Below are positions 45,883-59,183 of a stretch of DNA of 64,000 bases, one piece after another. Origin of the DNA: Plectosphaerella cucumerina. Its lineage: Eukaryota; Ascomycota; Sordariomycetes; Glomerellales; Plectosphaerellaceae. Position 1 is the first letter of the stretch, and every line of letters begins with the position of its first letter. Both the position numbers and the translations under genes were made by a program. The DNA lies in NCBI GenBank assembly GCA_020746995.1, contig JAGPXD010000005.1:2480001-2544000 (forward strand), read 5' to 3'. The notes beneath the pieces are model-generated. The model was not told the DNA's origin and did not search any database. It was given only the letters and a program-made list of their open reading frames with translations.

Positions 45883-48800
45883 TCAGAGGAAGCCGGACTC
45901 TGCAAGAACCCTGCCAGCAGACGGACGATGGTAAGCTCATGACCATCAAACGTAGATCAGAAGGCGAATCTCGCCACAAAACGTACCTAACAATCTTCTC
46001 GTCTTCTCGTTCCCGCGGTTCCACTTGTAGACTCTTGTCGTACATTTCGTGCACATCGCCAGCAGCCTGCATATTACTCAGGATGTAGTCTTGCAACTCC
46101 GGAACCGGCTGAAGCGAGTATCCCACAGCTTGGTACTGTTGGATGTCTCGTATCACCTCTGCGGTTTTGGACCGTTTGGCCATGTTGATGAGGTTCGTCT
46201 TTTTAATAATGGATGGAATGCCGTCTTCGATAAATGTAAGGTCCGTGAGGTAGACGCCTAGTCACAAGAAACATTAGAAGAGAGAGCGAGACTAGTCTCG
46301 TGTCTGTCGACATACCGAAGAAGGGTATGCATGGAGGGTTGGCGGCGTGAAGGGCCTCCCTATATTCGCCGAAATTCTTGGTGCTTGCCATGAGACGTCT
46401 CATGTTTTCCAGCACCGCGTTGGTACGCTGCGGCACCTGGTCCCAAGTGCGCTTGAGGCGTGCAATTGGGGCCGTGCCGAGGGCCGAGATGATCGAGGTC
46501 AGAGTGGAAAAGTTGTTGAGACTTCGACATTTCTGGTAGGGTTAGTGGTTAGCGGCTGGGACATGACGGCTGCAATATGACGTCTACTTACGTCGGCAAC
46601 GGCGACGAAATGCTTGATCACAACGACCCTCTTCTTGACATCCATCTGCGCAAGAATCATTTCTGCCACCCAGTTTGTCATCTGGTTGGAGTGCAAGATG
46701 AGCAGCTTGACATTTGGCGCAGGTTCTGGGTCACCCTCGGCCACTTTCTTCTGCCAAGTCTTGTTCAGACATTCCGTGGGCTTGATCTTGCCATAGAGCC
46801 TGGATTCGATGATGGTGAGCTGTCGCGCAAACTCGGTGACATCAATGTCGAGGAATTTGAGCTTCTTCATGTTCTTTGGCATGATGGGCTGTGGCGTCGT
46901 CTGGTTCGCCGTCTGGATCATTCGCCGAGCGCCGGCCTCCTTGCCGCTCAGCCGCTGGTCTAGGATCGACATCAGCAGGGCCGACCCTGGTGTTTCTGTT
47001 GACTTGACTGTGTCTCTGGCGAAGGCGTAGACATCGCGAATGAGCTGCTTGGATTCTTCGTTGAAATCCTCCATCCAGAAATTGTCAAACCAGCTCCTCA
47101 GAATGTTGACGACGCGGACACGGATGAGCTTCTGTTTCCGGTCCCGCCAAACGTCGAAATCTGCGGGCGCCAAGCCTTCTGGCGGCTGGAGGTTGAACCG
47201 ACTCACGAGCAAGCCAAAGAGCTCTCGAGCCGAAGTGAAGGACTTGTAGGTGAGAAGAAAAGTGTTGTTAAAGTTCGAGTCCAGTTTGTCATGCCGCGTG
47301 AGCTGTTCCACGAGCGCCAGCAGTGTTCCGCCCTTGATTGTGGGTGGCTGAAACTTTGCGTCCCAAGACAAGTCGGCTTCGTGTTCCAGCAGAAGAAAGT
47401 CGGGGGTGTCATCGACCGGCGGCGGGATCATGGTCTGAGGACTGGGGTCATCTCCCAATATCTTCTTGACCTTGGCGAAGTCGCCCTTGCGGAAGTTGCC
47501 AGCCCCGGGATCACCCTCGGTGAATGATTGGGACGTTATCAGCGGTGGCCTGGCCGGGGCGGTCCTTGACTCAGTCCGCTGATGCGGCCGGTCGTACGGC
47601 ATCGTCTCGCCTCGCCGCAGCTGTTCACGTTGCATGACGTCGGACCGCGGCTCGGTTTGCGCTTGTTGCTGTGACGGTTGCTGCTGCTGCTGGTTGATCT
47701 GCACCTGTTCGGACAGCAGTTGCAGGGAAAACCCTATCTGTGATGAGTTCGTCTCCAGGGCCTTGGCACACTGCCTGACATATTCAAGACGGTCCTCAAG
47801 GGACTCCCCATGAACTTCCGCCCACTCATCTGCCAAGGGGCCTGCCACGGCTTGGCACCCCAAGAGGAGGTCAGAGATATTGTCGTAGAGGCCTTGCTTG
47901 TTGACGCTGAAGTCTGCAAGGTGCGGCGTTTGGAAGGCGTTGCCAAGTGAGGACATATCGACTGACTCAATGACTGCGATCCAGGGTTTAAAGGTCTCCA
48001 GCACCTTGCCACCAGCGGAGCAGACGTTGTTGCCGATCACTTCATGCCGGAAGGGCGTGATGACTTTCTCGGCCACGACCAGGTGCTTGTCCAGCTCCCG
48101 GACACTAAACACAAGCATCCTCTTGAGTTCGTCCAGCCTCTCGAGGAGCTTGCCGTCGAGCGCGACAGCATTGTCTGCAAGGCCTTCATCATCCTCCAAG
48201 AAATTTGCGGTGATGGGGTCTCGAGGTCCGAAGCCATTATTCTGCCAGCTTCCTCCTGTCGAGCTGCCAATAACGAAGCCGGGGAAGAGCCTCGGGATTT
48301 CTTCCCCGCGCTGCTGCCGCGCGATCTCGACGTAGCTGAAGACACCCAGCAAGACGCCATCGGCTTCCTGCAGGCACTTTTGGACGGACTCAGAGCTCGG
48401 CCAGTCAGCGGCGGCAATGTGGGATGAAATGACGAGTTTCGAGAACTTGGACATCATGTCCCTGAAGAGGGGGTACAGCGCCTTGTTGGTGGATATGATG
48501 GATGGTTGGCCAGAGTGGTTGTCAGTTGTCCCAGATGCTGCAGCAAGAAGCAGCCTGAGATGGTCCGAAATGTCCTCTGCACGTGCGACGTATTCTGATC
48601 TGTTGTTATTGGATATGGCGTCCCTGTAGCGATCGACAGCTCTCCTCATGTTGGAGACCAGGCGCGTCCATGTCAGGGGAGGCGACGCGCCGTCGTCGAA
48701 GAAGGATCGTGGCACAATGCTCGTTGGTGGGCCATTGTAAGCTGTGCTGGTGAAGGAGGTGGCAGATGCTATGGTTGAGTGCGGGCCCACGACAGAGGCG

Positions 48801-49658
48801 GCCACTGAATCATTTCGTGTTCGGATGGGTGCCGAGAAGCCATTGATGGAATCCATGGATGTTGACGGGGAGAGAGTGTTCTCGCCGTATGATTGGCGAA
48901 CACGGGTCTGAGAGAACGATGTTAGCTCGACGTCAACCGTTCAAGACGGGCGCAAACCTACACCTGAGCCTCGGGACGCGAGCATCAGAGACTCGCCCTC
49001 CAATTCTGACGAGGAGTTTGCCTCAGAGTCTTCATCCTCCTCCTGAATGAGGCCGCGTGCCATCATCTCCGGTGGGGGGCGTGTCCTGTCCGGAATGGCC
49101 GTGTTCAGCCTGTCCTGCGGCCCACTCTCCGAAGCCGACACGGGTGATTCCAGGGGCAGCTCCATGCTGCGGTCTCCGGTCATCATATTGTAGTAGAAAA
49201 GCCGACCATCGGCCGTCGCTTGAGGAATCCAGAAGTCGGCCCCGGACGTTTGTCGTCGCTGTGACCCGCCAACGGGCAGGCCGTTTGTGCCATCGTTGTC
49301 GGATTCGTCCACGTCTTCTAGGTGTTCTTCATAAATCTGAGGGTCGTCGACCTCATCCTCGGGCTGCTCGGCCTCGCCGCCAGCATCTTGTTCTGGAATA
49401 TCGTCGGGGCTCGTGATGATCTGGCAGTAGTTACTCGGGAACCAGCCGCGCACGCCGTTGATTACGCCGTCCCACCAGCCGCTCTCCAGTCTTCAAGGGT
49501 TTCGTCAGCGCCATCGCATGCAGAAGAGAGCAAGAGGGTTCGACTTGCTGTGTTATAACCTGGATCACGTCACCCTCGTTGAAAGATAGGGAGCCCTCGT
49601 CCTCAGACTCGTACGAGTAGAGGGCCCTCACGAACAGATCGGTATTGACTGAAGCCAT
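45883..49658 (-). CDS. CDC25: CDC25-type Ras guanine-nucleotide exchange factor
   Basis: Six exons: 49658-49549, 49490-48962, 48907-46592, 46532-46316, 46257-45987 and 45910-45883 (1156 residues). It loads GTP on Ras and so feeds the cAMP/PKA and MAPK pathways. Order: N-terminal SH3 (LFVRALYSYESEDEGSLSFN, then ESGWWDGVINGVRGWFPSNY), a WW-like stretch, a long helical middle, the REM/RasGEF_N domain (IKGGTLLALVEQLTRHD), and the catalytic RasGEF domain (LDIDVTEFARQLTIIESRLY...KHFVAVADKCRSLNNFST). The tail EPREREDEKIVRVLAESGFL is completed by the 28-nt last exon. Intron 1 (49491-49548) starts GCAAGT, a GC-AG intron inside the SH3 domain. Glutamine-rich runs lie near 47640-47695. Confidence 0.93.
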
Positions 49659-52600
49659 CGTTGCAGATAGTCGAGAGTCGGCCTGCGTGCGTAGAGGTGG
49701 GGGCAAGATGGAGATCGCGTGTCCGGGTCTGTTCTTCGTGTGATGATCTTCCGCTTTCGATAGAGCATGTGCCGGCACAGCAAGCCGTGTCACTGGGCAT
49801 ATTGCGGACCAGGGATTATTTGGAAGAAGTCAAGCCGATGCGGGGGTTGGGTATCAGGCCATGTTCTGCCCCGCGCAACAGAGTCTTCGGCGGCTGTTCG
49901 GATGCGGCGATCTGTTGAAGCTGCGCAAGCGATGGCCCTGGTTCTTGAAGGAGCAGCGCGTGCGGTGGCGCGGCGGTGTCGCTGTTCACCCGGGAGGGGG
50001 GAGAGTGGTCGGTCTGCGATGGCTGCAGATGAGTCCGCAGAGGAGTCGGGAACGGCGTGTATTCGCAGTGTAAATCGGAGCGAGACTTTCGATGACACGA
50101 AAAGCAGCGAAGAAATGCGCGTGTGTTTCCGGCTATGTTGTGGTTTCTGGACTTCTCTGAGTTGTCGCCGCGGCCAGTTGTGAAGCCTGCAAAGAGAGGG
50201 GGTGGGTGCTGAGGTTGTTTTGGCCGCTGTTCCGATGGTGTTACCGCAAGTTCGCTCGGAGCTCTGACCGACCCATAAAGAACGCTCGCGTCGGGGCGGT
50301 GATGATTGATGCTGGCGTCAGTCTCTAGACTCCGTGTTCCCGCGCCTGTCAAAAAGGCTCGTACTTGGAAATCGGTTCGTCGAGCTCTCTCTGTGGGGTT
50401 TCTCGTGACCCGCGAGCGAGCAGTTAGGACTCGTGTGTCGAAGTGGTGGTCCCTCCTGGCTTCCTCTTCGGGACTAGCGCAATCCCCTTGTGCGTGGTCA
50501 TTGCAGGGTGAAGCCACGTTGTGCAACCTCAACCCTGAGGCAGCCTGCACGACCAAGGCCGCGGAGCATCACACATGCCTCATCTGCCTACCAGGCGTTT
50601 CGTTGGCTTCCATGCGAGGACGGGTGTATTTGACATGGCACGTACAATTGCTGGAGACCTGTAAATCGAGCTACAAGGTGCCTGTTCATTTGAAGCTGGA
50701 CATGGCTGCAACCCTCAAGCCGTTGAACCCATGAGGTCCATGTGACTCGATGTTTTCAAACTTTGGGACATGAATCTAGGCGCGATATATGACATCTGGA
50801 GTCATTTACTCGTACATGACAGTGCGATTGTCAATCCTCCATGACCCCTTTACTCCAGATCGTGTAGTTGGAGGACGGAGTCAATGATGCCTGGATTGGG
50901 CCCGATGAGGCATGTTTCCCACGGAACATACCAACTCAGCGACGGGTCAGTAGAGAACGGGGCTACGGACTCCGGCCTTTCCAAGTTCAAAGAACCAACC
51001 ACCGGGTACTAGTAGTTTCACGTGCTTGGAAGGCAACTGCTGAGACCACCATGCCTTTCTCTGCTCGACATGCCGGGGAGTCACAGTATCATCAGGCGTA
51101 TTGCTGCACGGGTGCATTTCCTGGCAGACTCCGTTGCCACGCCAGTTGACTTGCTGGATTGGTTCAACGCTGTCTTTTGGCTCGGAGCGGCGGGTTGTCT
51201 GCCGCATGGTGCAGTCTCGTCGGAAAATATCATCAACCACGCCAGGCATGCCGCTCTATCGCCCCTGACCTGTCGTCGCAAGAACCACAGGCAGTAAGTA
51301 TCTCGAGTCTAATATTCGAGGCGATTGATTGTTTGCCATGATAGCTGGGTGTCTTGTCTCTGCCTGCATGTGACGTCTTTACCGGCGTCGAGCAGCACCG
51401 TGTTCTGCTGTGGGGTTCGAGGTGGTTCGGTTGACTCCCGGGTGTCACGAGCAACCGGGAACTATCAAGACCGCATGACGGATCGCCCTGGAGATCCTCT
51501 CGTCTTCTCAGGAGTTGCTTTTCTAGAGCGGCATGAACAGACGGCGCCGGTGGCCCGTTCCGCCCGCTCTGCAGCAAAGCATGAGGCCCAAGGGGCTGGA
51601 ACGTTTGTCCAATCTTTTTTTCGTCGCCCCGCCTAAGTCATCTACCGCTAGCAAATGAGCACTGTGGATGGTTTCGCGTTTCGAGATGTTCGCTACGCCT
51701 GGGACAGGCAATGCAGGTAGATCAATACCTATTCTACTTCTCAGCACATTGCGAGCATCGAGTCGAGGGCGGCATGAGGGGCAGAGGGGATTGTTCTGTA
51801 AACAGTGAGCAGTGTGTGCTCTGCTCCAAGCATTTGCTCCCTGCCCAGACGCAGGCATGTGCGATGCGTAAACGATGCAGAGCTACAAGTACCCGGGTGG
51901 GTGCACGCATAATACTCGTAGAGAGGTACTTGCCAGCTGGTACAGTGCGGCGCAAGCAGGGCGGGGTCAATCTGATTGAATCGGGAGCGGGACGGCAAGC
52001 TCTTCAAGTTCAGTTCGCGCTCGTCGGGTCAGACGCGTCCCCTCCTGCCGGCCCCGCCCCTCCCTCCCCCGCGTGACAGGACGTGGACTGCAGTCGCGTG
52101 GTGCGTGGGTACTTTGAACCTTCCGTCATTGATGACTACGAGATGTCTCCATACACGAAGGCAGTCAAGCCAAGCCCGAACGTCGCGAAGCCCAAGATGA
52201 TCTTGACTGATGGATAGCTGTCCAAGCTCACCAGATCCTCACCAGATCCCTGGGACAAGACAAACACGAGACAAACGCGGGAAGGCGACAGACAATTGCA
52301 TCCCTTGACGACGTCCACGTACAGTGCGGGGGATTGACGGTATGGTCGGTCATTGGAAAGGAGCATGTGCCCCGCTGCTTCCCCTTCCAGTTGGTCGCCG
52401 GAGGTTCGCAAGGTGCCGACTCGTGCTGAGTCGACCCTCCGAGAGGGGCAGATGGACAGCCCACTTCACTTCCAGGAGCCCACACTTCGCCTGGGAACTC
52501 CAAGCACCGGGGCGGAGTACGAATAGCTCCCCGGCATGTACCGGAAAGGTTCCGGAGCCTAGCGAGCCCCAAGTACCGCGCTACGGTGTGCCTGTGTCGA

Positions 52601-55247
52601 CGGCCCCCGCAGGTACCTTCTGCTTTAAAGGGGGCCGAGGTCCCGGTTTGAACGTTCAGGTCGTTTTGTGGACTCGAGTGGCTCCCGTCCCCCCTCCGTC
52701 CCCCCTGACGCCGGGGCGAGCTGGCGAGCACGACGAGATGTTCCACGGCGGGCCACGGCCAGGATCCCCCGCCCCATTCCACGCCGTCTCATTCGCTCCC
52801 TGTGGGCTAATCACACTAGCGCGGGGTGCGGCTTCCTCCCCGTTGGGCCAGCAGGGGTGGTAGCCCAAATGAACGGGACTGGAACCCAGCAACGCCGGCT
52901 GCCAGCAGCCAGCCAGGCTTGCCATTGCCAGGTTTCCATGCCACCGCCCATCCTGTCGTTCCCGAGCCCCGTCGTGCCGTTCCACGCCAGCCTCCCTTGC
53001 CATCCGGGCACCTCTTTTCCGAGATCAATGCTGCGCTGCATCCCCTTCTCGGAGTCTCTCCTCTCTCCCTTTTGGTCTGGCCCGGGCCGCTACATTGCTG
53101 TCACTGGCGCTCCCCGCTGCGGGCGGAGCCAAAGTTCGAGGGACCGGCCGCCCGCCTCACTCAAATAAGCAACATGTCATGATGCCTGCCCCCAGCAGCA
53201 GCTGCCCGGACAAACCGAGCTCCAAGCCTCCCTCCAACGACGCCGCCAGCCGGACGTGTTCAAACACCATCTCGGGGGAGGCTAGGTCGGGGGACTCGGG
53301 ACGGACTTGCTTGGATTTTTTTTTTTTTTTTTCGCTGGGCAGGCCTCCGGGGTATTGATCCACGAACGTCTTGGTTCCGAGCGAGCCCACCTGCCAGAGA
53401 CATCTGTCAACACACCGCCGACATGCCAGGGGTGTCTTCTCACCGACTTGCAACAGCAGCGCTAACGCAGGACAACGAAGCAAGCAGTTGCAAGGAATAT
53501 TCGTAGTCGAGGCGGTGTCGTCTGGTGATGGGCGGGCCCCGAGGACTGAAGCGAGGCCACGATGCCCGCTGCGGTGTCGTTGTTTGCTCTCGAGGCTGGA
53601 GGGGGCCAGGTCAGCCAGCGCTGTTTGGACTGGCTGGCTGGAAATGGCCACAAACGATTATTGCCGAACCTCCACGTGGAGAACGGACGCCAGCCAGAAG
53701 AAGAGTCCGACTAAGATGCGCACCCTCGGCAACTATCAACAGGGACTGCAAGTCGAGCTTCCTCTTCTCGTCGTCTGTTTGACCCCTCCATGGCTGGCCC
53801 GGTCAGGGGCATGCTCGAGGAAAATTTTTCGGCGGCCTCCTTTTGCTACTGAGTGCTCAGGTGGTAATAAAACGCATTTTGCTTCTGTTTGGAATGCTCT
53901 CCGGCCCCTTATCCCGGACCCGAGCATTGCCTGTGCACGACGCCTCAGCACGTATGGGAGGGGCATTTCCAGCGATTACGGACCACGCCCTCATGTTCCG
54001 GTAATAGTACCTACAGGGAGCAGCTGTGGTGGACTTGGTGGAGCCCCTCTCCCCCAAGGTACCTGACGATCAAAATGATCGAGCTGAAGAGGTACTTGTG
54101 CTGCCGCTGGAAGATAAGTAATAAGGTGGGCGGGCAGCAGCACCACCGCTTCAACGCACTGCGTACATACTGTGCTTCGACTGGCGACGTGCTCGCCCTG
54201 CCTTGCCTGCCCTGCCTACCCAGCCGTTCGCGTCAACGGACGCTGCCATGGTGGGCACTGCCAGCTGGTCGCTCTGGCCGCCCCATTTCTGCTACCCCTG
54301 GTCCCGAAGGGTACTTGGAGGTCGGTGTCGTTACCCAGAGTGGACTGAGGGCGGGCACCTATGCACAGCTGGTCCACCACGTCTGCAGCACCCGCACTCT
54401 GACATGTCGGGTAGACTCCATAATGAAAGAATCGGTGTACAAGTATGGCGGTCTTGACGGATTCAATGCCGTGATGTTGACCGCCGGTCGGTATCGGTTT
54501 GGATGAGTTTTCTTGAGTTTTTTACCCCTCTCGCGTCGGCCAACTGGCCTAGAATCATCACAGATCCAGGGGCGATTCAGTACCTGTACACGACGCGAGG
54601 TACTCACACCGTGCGCGGAAATACCGAGTACACACCCGGCCACCCATCCCCACCCGCACCGTGCCACTGGCACTCGAGAGTAGGGAGGGGTGGAGGCACC
54701 CACTACCCACTACACGGAAGCTCGTGTCCTCACTCCACGTCCCCCTCCCCCAAAACCCCCCCTCCTGCCGCCTCCTATTCTTTTACTACTCCTCCTCCCC
54801 CGCCTCCCTGCTTTCGCACATCCCGCCGCGACACCACATCTCTGCATCATCGCACCTACATCTCAACAGCGTTCTTGTCGCCTGCAAGACGAGTCGCTTC
54901 TTCTCTGGCTTTCGCCATCCATCACAAAACCACCACAAAACCCGAGAACCTATGAGGATATCGACCCAAATGATTTCTACTGCCCTTCAGACCCTGACCG
55001 TCACACTTTAAATCGCCACGGGAGCGCGCGTTGAGCGAGAGGAAGCCGACAGGAGATTTCAACCATCGTCCTGCAAGCGAGTCGACATAGTTTTCTTGAC
55101 CGACCGACCGACCCGACCCAGCCAGACTCAGCCAGCCGTGCTTGCGTTGCCGCCACAGCTGTCTGCCACCGAGCATCCCGCCCCGAACTCGTCACGTCTC
55201 GGATCGGAAGCCCACGACTGCCTGTTGAACAGCCAGCCGTCGACACA
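49659..55247. other. 5.6-kb divergent gene-poor interval
   Basis: The longest stretch without a supported gene, between the CDC25 and C2H2-regulator start codons. Composition is normal and GC-rich, with no RIP signature. It contains a 17-T run (53316-53332) and strongly pyrimidine-rich sequence before the right-hand gene (about 54720-54860). Numerous short overlapping frames occur on both strands, none with a domain. It is probably the promoter and long 5' leader of the C2H2 regulator, and possibly holds non-coding transcripts or very small genes. Confidence 0.55.
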
Positions 55248-58007
55248 ATGCCTGGCGCAAGCGTTGCCGTCATGCCTCCATCGGCCACATCGACTCCGGC
55301 CACGAGAAAGACCTCCCTCGCACCAGAGAGGAAGTACAAATGCCAGTTCTGGTAAGTTTGGCTCCACCCGCCCCCGTCGCACTCGACGGCTCCCCCCGCC
55401 GACAGCAAAGTGATGCCTTCCAGCTCCTGCCTCTTTGCAATCCGATTTTTACAGAGCTTGAGTGCTGACAAGACATTCGTTGCAGCAACCGCGCGTTCTC
55501 GAGAAGCGAGCACAGGAGCAGACACGAACGATCTCGTGAGTTCTACACTTCATCCAAGCACCTACCCCCACCACTCAGGGGCGACCGACCTCATACCTCC
55601 CGTTGATCTCGCCTGGATGACGAGACGATGGCTTGGTCGTTGACGGACCCTCACTTTGCCGTTGCTGCCCCTGAGTCTGTAACTAACTCTCCCAGATACG
55701 AAGGAACGCCCGTTCAAGTGCATGAAGTGCCGCAGCACCTTCGTTCGACGCGATCTTCTGCTCAGACACGACCGTACTGTCCACGCGAAAGATGGTGGTG
55801 TACCGTTGCACAGTGACGGCAAGCGACGCTCTGGCCCCAAGACACGAGCCATTGGCGGCCCGTCAAAGACACCTCTTGCCATTGACGCTTCGGCTCTGGA
55901 ACAAATCGAGGCCAGCAGTGATGGCATGTTCGACGTCGAGACCGCTGCGATGCTCGTCGCAGACCTGCATCACAAGGCCACAGCCGCCATGCGATCAAGC
56001 AACAGTCCTTACGAGGGCACTGGCACCACACCGTACTCGCCTCACAGGACTGGCATTCTGGACCCCTCAGTCACGTACCCTTCCGGGGCTATTGCTCTCC
56101 CCCAGGTTCAATGGGACAGCTTCATGCCCCCGTCATCGGAACCCAAAGCACACTCCATCACATCGTCTGCCTCTGGCTCTTTCGAGTCCCAGCAGTCGTT
56201 CAGTTCCTCGGGCACACTGCATCCCAGCAATCACCTCAGCGGCCAAAACTGCAATGGTCTCGTCCCTGCACTTCAGTCCATGATCAGCTCTCTTCCCCGC
56301 GGTTCTGGCGGTGACACCCCCATGGCGCAGAGCCCGCACCCTGCCAACGACAACTCGGCTTTGCCTGTGCCGTTGGTCGCGAGCGATGAGGAGCGGAACA
56401 TGATTCTGGACAACATTCGTGCAAACGACACGGAGCACGCCATTCCGGATGGCTTTCGCCTTCCCAACCTTGCGTCCCTCAACAGGTACCTGTCAACGTA
56501 CTTCGGTCTCTTCCATCACCACCTGCCCTTCTTGCATCCGGCCTCGTTTGAGCCGACACGCGTGTCGCCTGCGCTTCTCCTCGGCGTGCTGAGCATCGGA
56601 GCTCTGTATGCCTTCGACCAAGACCACGCCTATGTTCTTCACATCGGGTCCAAGGTCCTCGTCAGCCAGTTCCTGCAGCATAAGGAGAACTTCAGCTCGC
56701 GGAAGTGCCCGCTGTGGACGATGCAGGGCTCCCTCCTCAACATGATCTTCGCCAGTTGGAGTGGAGACCCGAAGGGACTTGAGTGGGCGTGCTCTATCAA
56801 GAGTCTGCTCGCAAACATGGTCGCCGGGAACCGGTACGAACTGAAGCTTCGACAGGATGCCAGGGAAGGTGCTTTGCCCAGCCGTGCTGAGTGGATCGAA
56901 GATGAAGGCTGCCGCCGTACCTACTACGCGGTCTACATCTTCTTTGGTCTGCTGACAATGTCGTACAACCACACCCCTGCGATCAGCTTCAACGAATTTG
57001 AGGATCTGCAACTCCCCTCAACGGAGGGCTTGTGGAATCTCAAGGTCGCCAGTGACGCTGCCTGGCAGGAGCAGCTGCAATCTTCGAAAGCAGTCACCTT
57101 CATGGAGGCGCACGACAATCTCTTCCAGGGGGAGACGCTTGGTTACAGTGCCTTTGCCAGCCGGGTCATGATCAACGCCCTCTTCCTCGAGGTTTGGTAC
57201 CACAAGCGCAGCCCTGAGGCGCTTCAGGATGTTGTCACCGAGTACAAGCTTCGACTCGCGCTGGAGACGTGGGAGAAATCCCTTGACCTCTGCGAGCCGG
57301 AGACTACCGACGTGATGCTCCAAGCCCCTCACAAGGGACATCCGCTGATTTTCAACGCCAAGGCGCTGTACCGCAACGCGCGTCTTCGCCTCGAGGTGGA
57401 TTTGAAGTCGGTTCAGGAGGCCTTGCGGTACCATGACTCGTACGAGGTTGCGGCTGCGATGACCCATGCTAGGGACCGTGTCAAGAGGTCAAGCGAAGTG
57501 CTCAAGGTCATCCAAGAGTGCTACAACTGCCTCGAGATTGCCGTTGTGCAAGGTGTTCGTTGGGTTGCCCGCACATCCCCGACCAACTGGAGTGTCGAAC
57601 ATGCGCTCTGCAGCCTTGATCTCATGATCACCCTCACGCTGTGGCTCTATCGTCTGGAACATGACGAGGAACCGGCCACGGAAGAGGAGCTGGTCATGTA
57701 CAACAAGGTGCGCAGACTCTTCGAGAAGGATCTCGAGGAGCAGTATGCATCGCAGCTCAGCTCGTTTGTTGCCCGTCTTTGGGGATCCATGCTTGACGAA
57801 GTGGTCGTCTGGGGGTGAGTCTTTCCCGTTCCCCCTACTGCCTTAGATATTTGCTAACGTGACCACAGCATCACTCGGTTGATGGGCGAATCCTTCCGCC
57901 TCCACTCACAGGCGCTTGTCGGCTATGTCGACGACATGGAAGCTTCCTCGAACGTTTCAACGCCCTCGATGATCTCGCAGGGCGCTGACGAGGACAGCGT
58001 GTATTAG
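55248..58007 (+). CDS. C2H2 plus fungal-specific-domain transcription factor
   Basis: Four exons: 55248-55351, 55486-55535, 55696-57814 and 57869-58007 (803 residues). Two adjacent C2H2 fingers (YKCQFCNRAFSRSEHRSRHE and FKCMKCRSTFVRRDLLLRHD) are cut by both early introns (55352-55485, 55536-55695) and become perfect only after splicing. The linker HTKERPF fits the consensus. A Ser/Pro-rich region follows, then the Fungal_trans (middle homology) domain from about residue 270 (YLSTYFGLFHHHLPFLHPAS). The last intron (57815-57868) leads to a short tail ending DEDSVY. The finger pair resembles the Adr1/AmdX class of ascomycete activators. The targets are unknown. Confidence 0.92.
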
Positions 58008-59183
58008 TTGAGACGACGAAACGATTTCCTTTGTCTTTCGAATCATCTTTCTTTGCTTGCGATTTCCTTGCACGCTCGGCCGCACAGATCCCGCCGGCAT
58101 GGGCTGTTTTGTTTGTTGACTTGCCCCGTCAAAGCATATACCTCTTTGTCCTGTTTGGCGTTCGGGGTATCTCAGGCCCGTTTCGGCACCGTCGCAGCCC
58201 GTACGTGGACAGCGGAAAGGCATGGCTTGTGGCGCTGGACTCCGGTTGTTGGTCATTTTTCTGCTTTCATCTTGGGCTCAACAAGCACAGTTTGGGTTGT
58301 TTACGGGGTTGGATGGCCTCTAGGACCGGCAATGACGGAGAGGATGGCACATGGGACGGTGGGTGGGTGGTTTTCGGGGTCTCGCGAGACGGCTCCCCTT
58401 CGGGGCGCAGGTTACAGGAGATCATGGCACGAGCCCCGGCATACCCAAAGCCCGTTTCTGTGGCACAGTTGGCTGGACCATTTTAGGGGACTTTCCTACA
58501 ATGCCCCTCGTCGGGCCTCGTCTTTTGCTTCTTCTTTGCTCTCTCCTCTCTCCTCTCCTCTTTCTCTCTTCCCATCTCTGTCGACGGACCGTGCTATTTC
58601 CTTACCGCCGCGTAATTGTTTTTTTCCATTATTCCCGCAGTACTTTCCGTCACCTCTGCTAATTACTGTCGACGACGTTGTTGTCGCCGGCTATCCGGCT
58701 TGCTTTGGTTTTCTCGTTTTCCTGTCTCTTTTTCATTCCATGCTTTGCGCTATTCTCATGCACCTTGACTTCGCTCAGATACCTTGTTCGATATACAGAT
58801 TGTTCTTGTCGATTGCATATGATCATCATTGACCGGAAACTCGGGCGAGTAGTGAGGCACGGGAAGTTAATCCACCAGCTGCTGAGACTCGCAATTTGAA
58901 AAGGACGGTTGCTGGGAAGCAAAGCCAGTCACGGTCGACTGACCATGTGCATTGGAGAGACGAAAATTGCGACATGACTTTGGATTTGCTTAGAAAGGCT
59001 TGTCTGAGGCCTCGCAAGTCGTTCGCACGTTGATTTTACCTGGTTGGTATCAATGCTACCTTCGAGCTTGTCAGTCACATACACTAAATCGCATCTTAAT
59101 GCGAGTCCAGTCCTCGCGATTACCACATGAAGCACTCACGGCTCGTCGGATTCTCTGCGCACAAGTTTATCTGCCCGAGTTTA
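58008..59183. other. Convergent 3' intergenic region
   Basis: About 1.2 kb between the tails of the C2H2 regulator (+) and the second Zn2Cys6 gene (-). T-rich in part (58500-58680). A long plus frame (58008-58832) has no family features and looks like 3' UTR. Confidence 0.55.

Noticed and set aside
45554..45986. Apparent C-terminal extension of CDC25 beyond EDEKIVR
   Set aside because: Splicing intron 45911-45986 gives the family-typical ending VLAESGFL and a stop at 45883, so the read-through is intronic and 3' sequence.
41368..49658. Secondary-metabolite gene cluster around the Zn2Cys6 regulators
   Set aside because: No PKS, NRPS, terpene cyclase, P450 or MFS cluster is present; neighbours are SAGA, Ras-GEF and other housekeeping genes.
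49816..50556. 246-residue minus-strand frame upstream of CDC25
   Set aside because: No domain, repetitive Arg/Ser/Pro composition, and it lies where the CDC25 promoter and leader are expected.
53157..53651. 164-residue minus-strand frame with a lysine run
   Set aside because: The lysines come from the 17-T homopolymer on the plus strand; no domain and no supported start.
58008..58832. 274-residue plus-strand frame after the C2H2 regulator
   Set aside because: Begins right at the stop codon of the regulator, T-rich low-complexity translation with no family features; read as 3' UTR.
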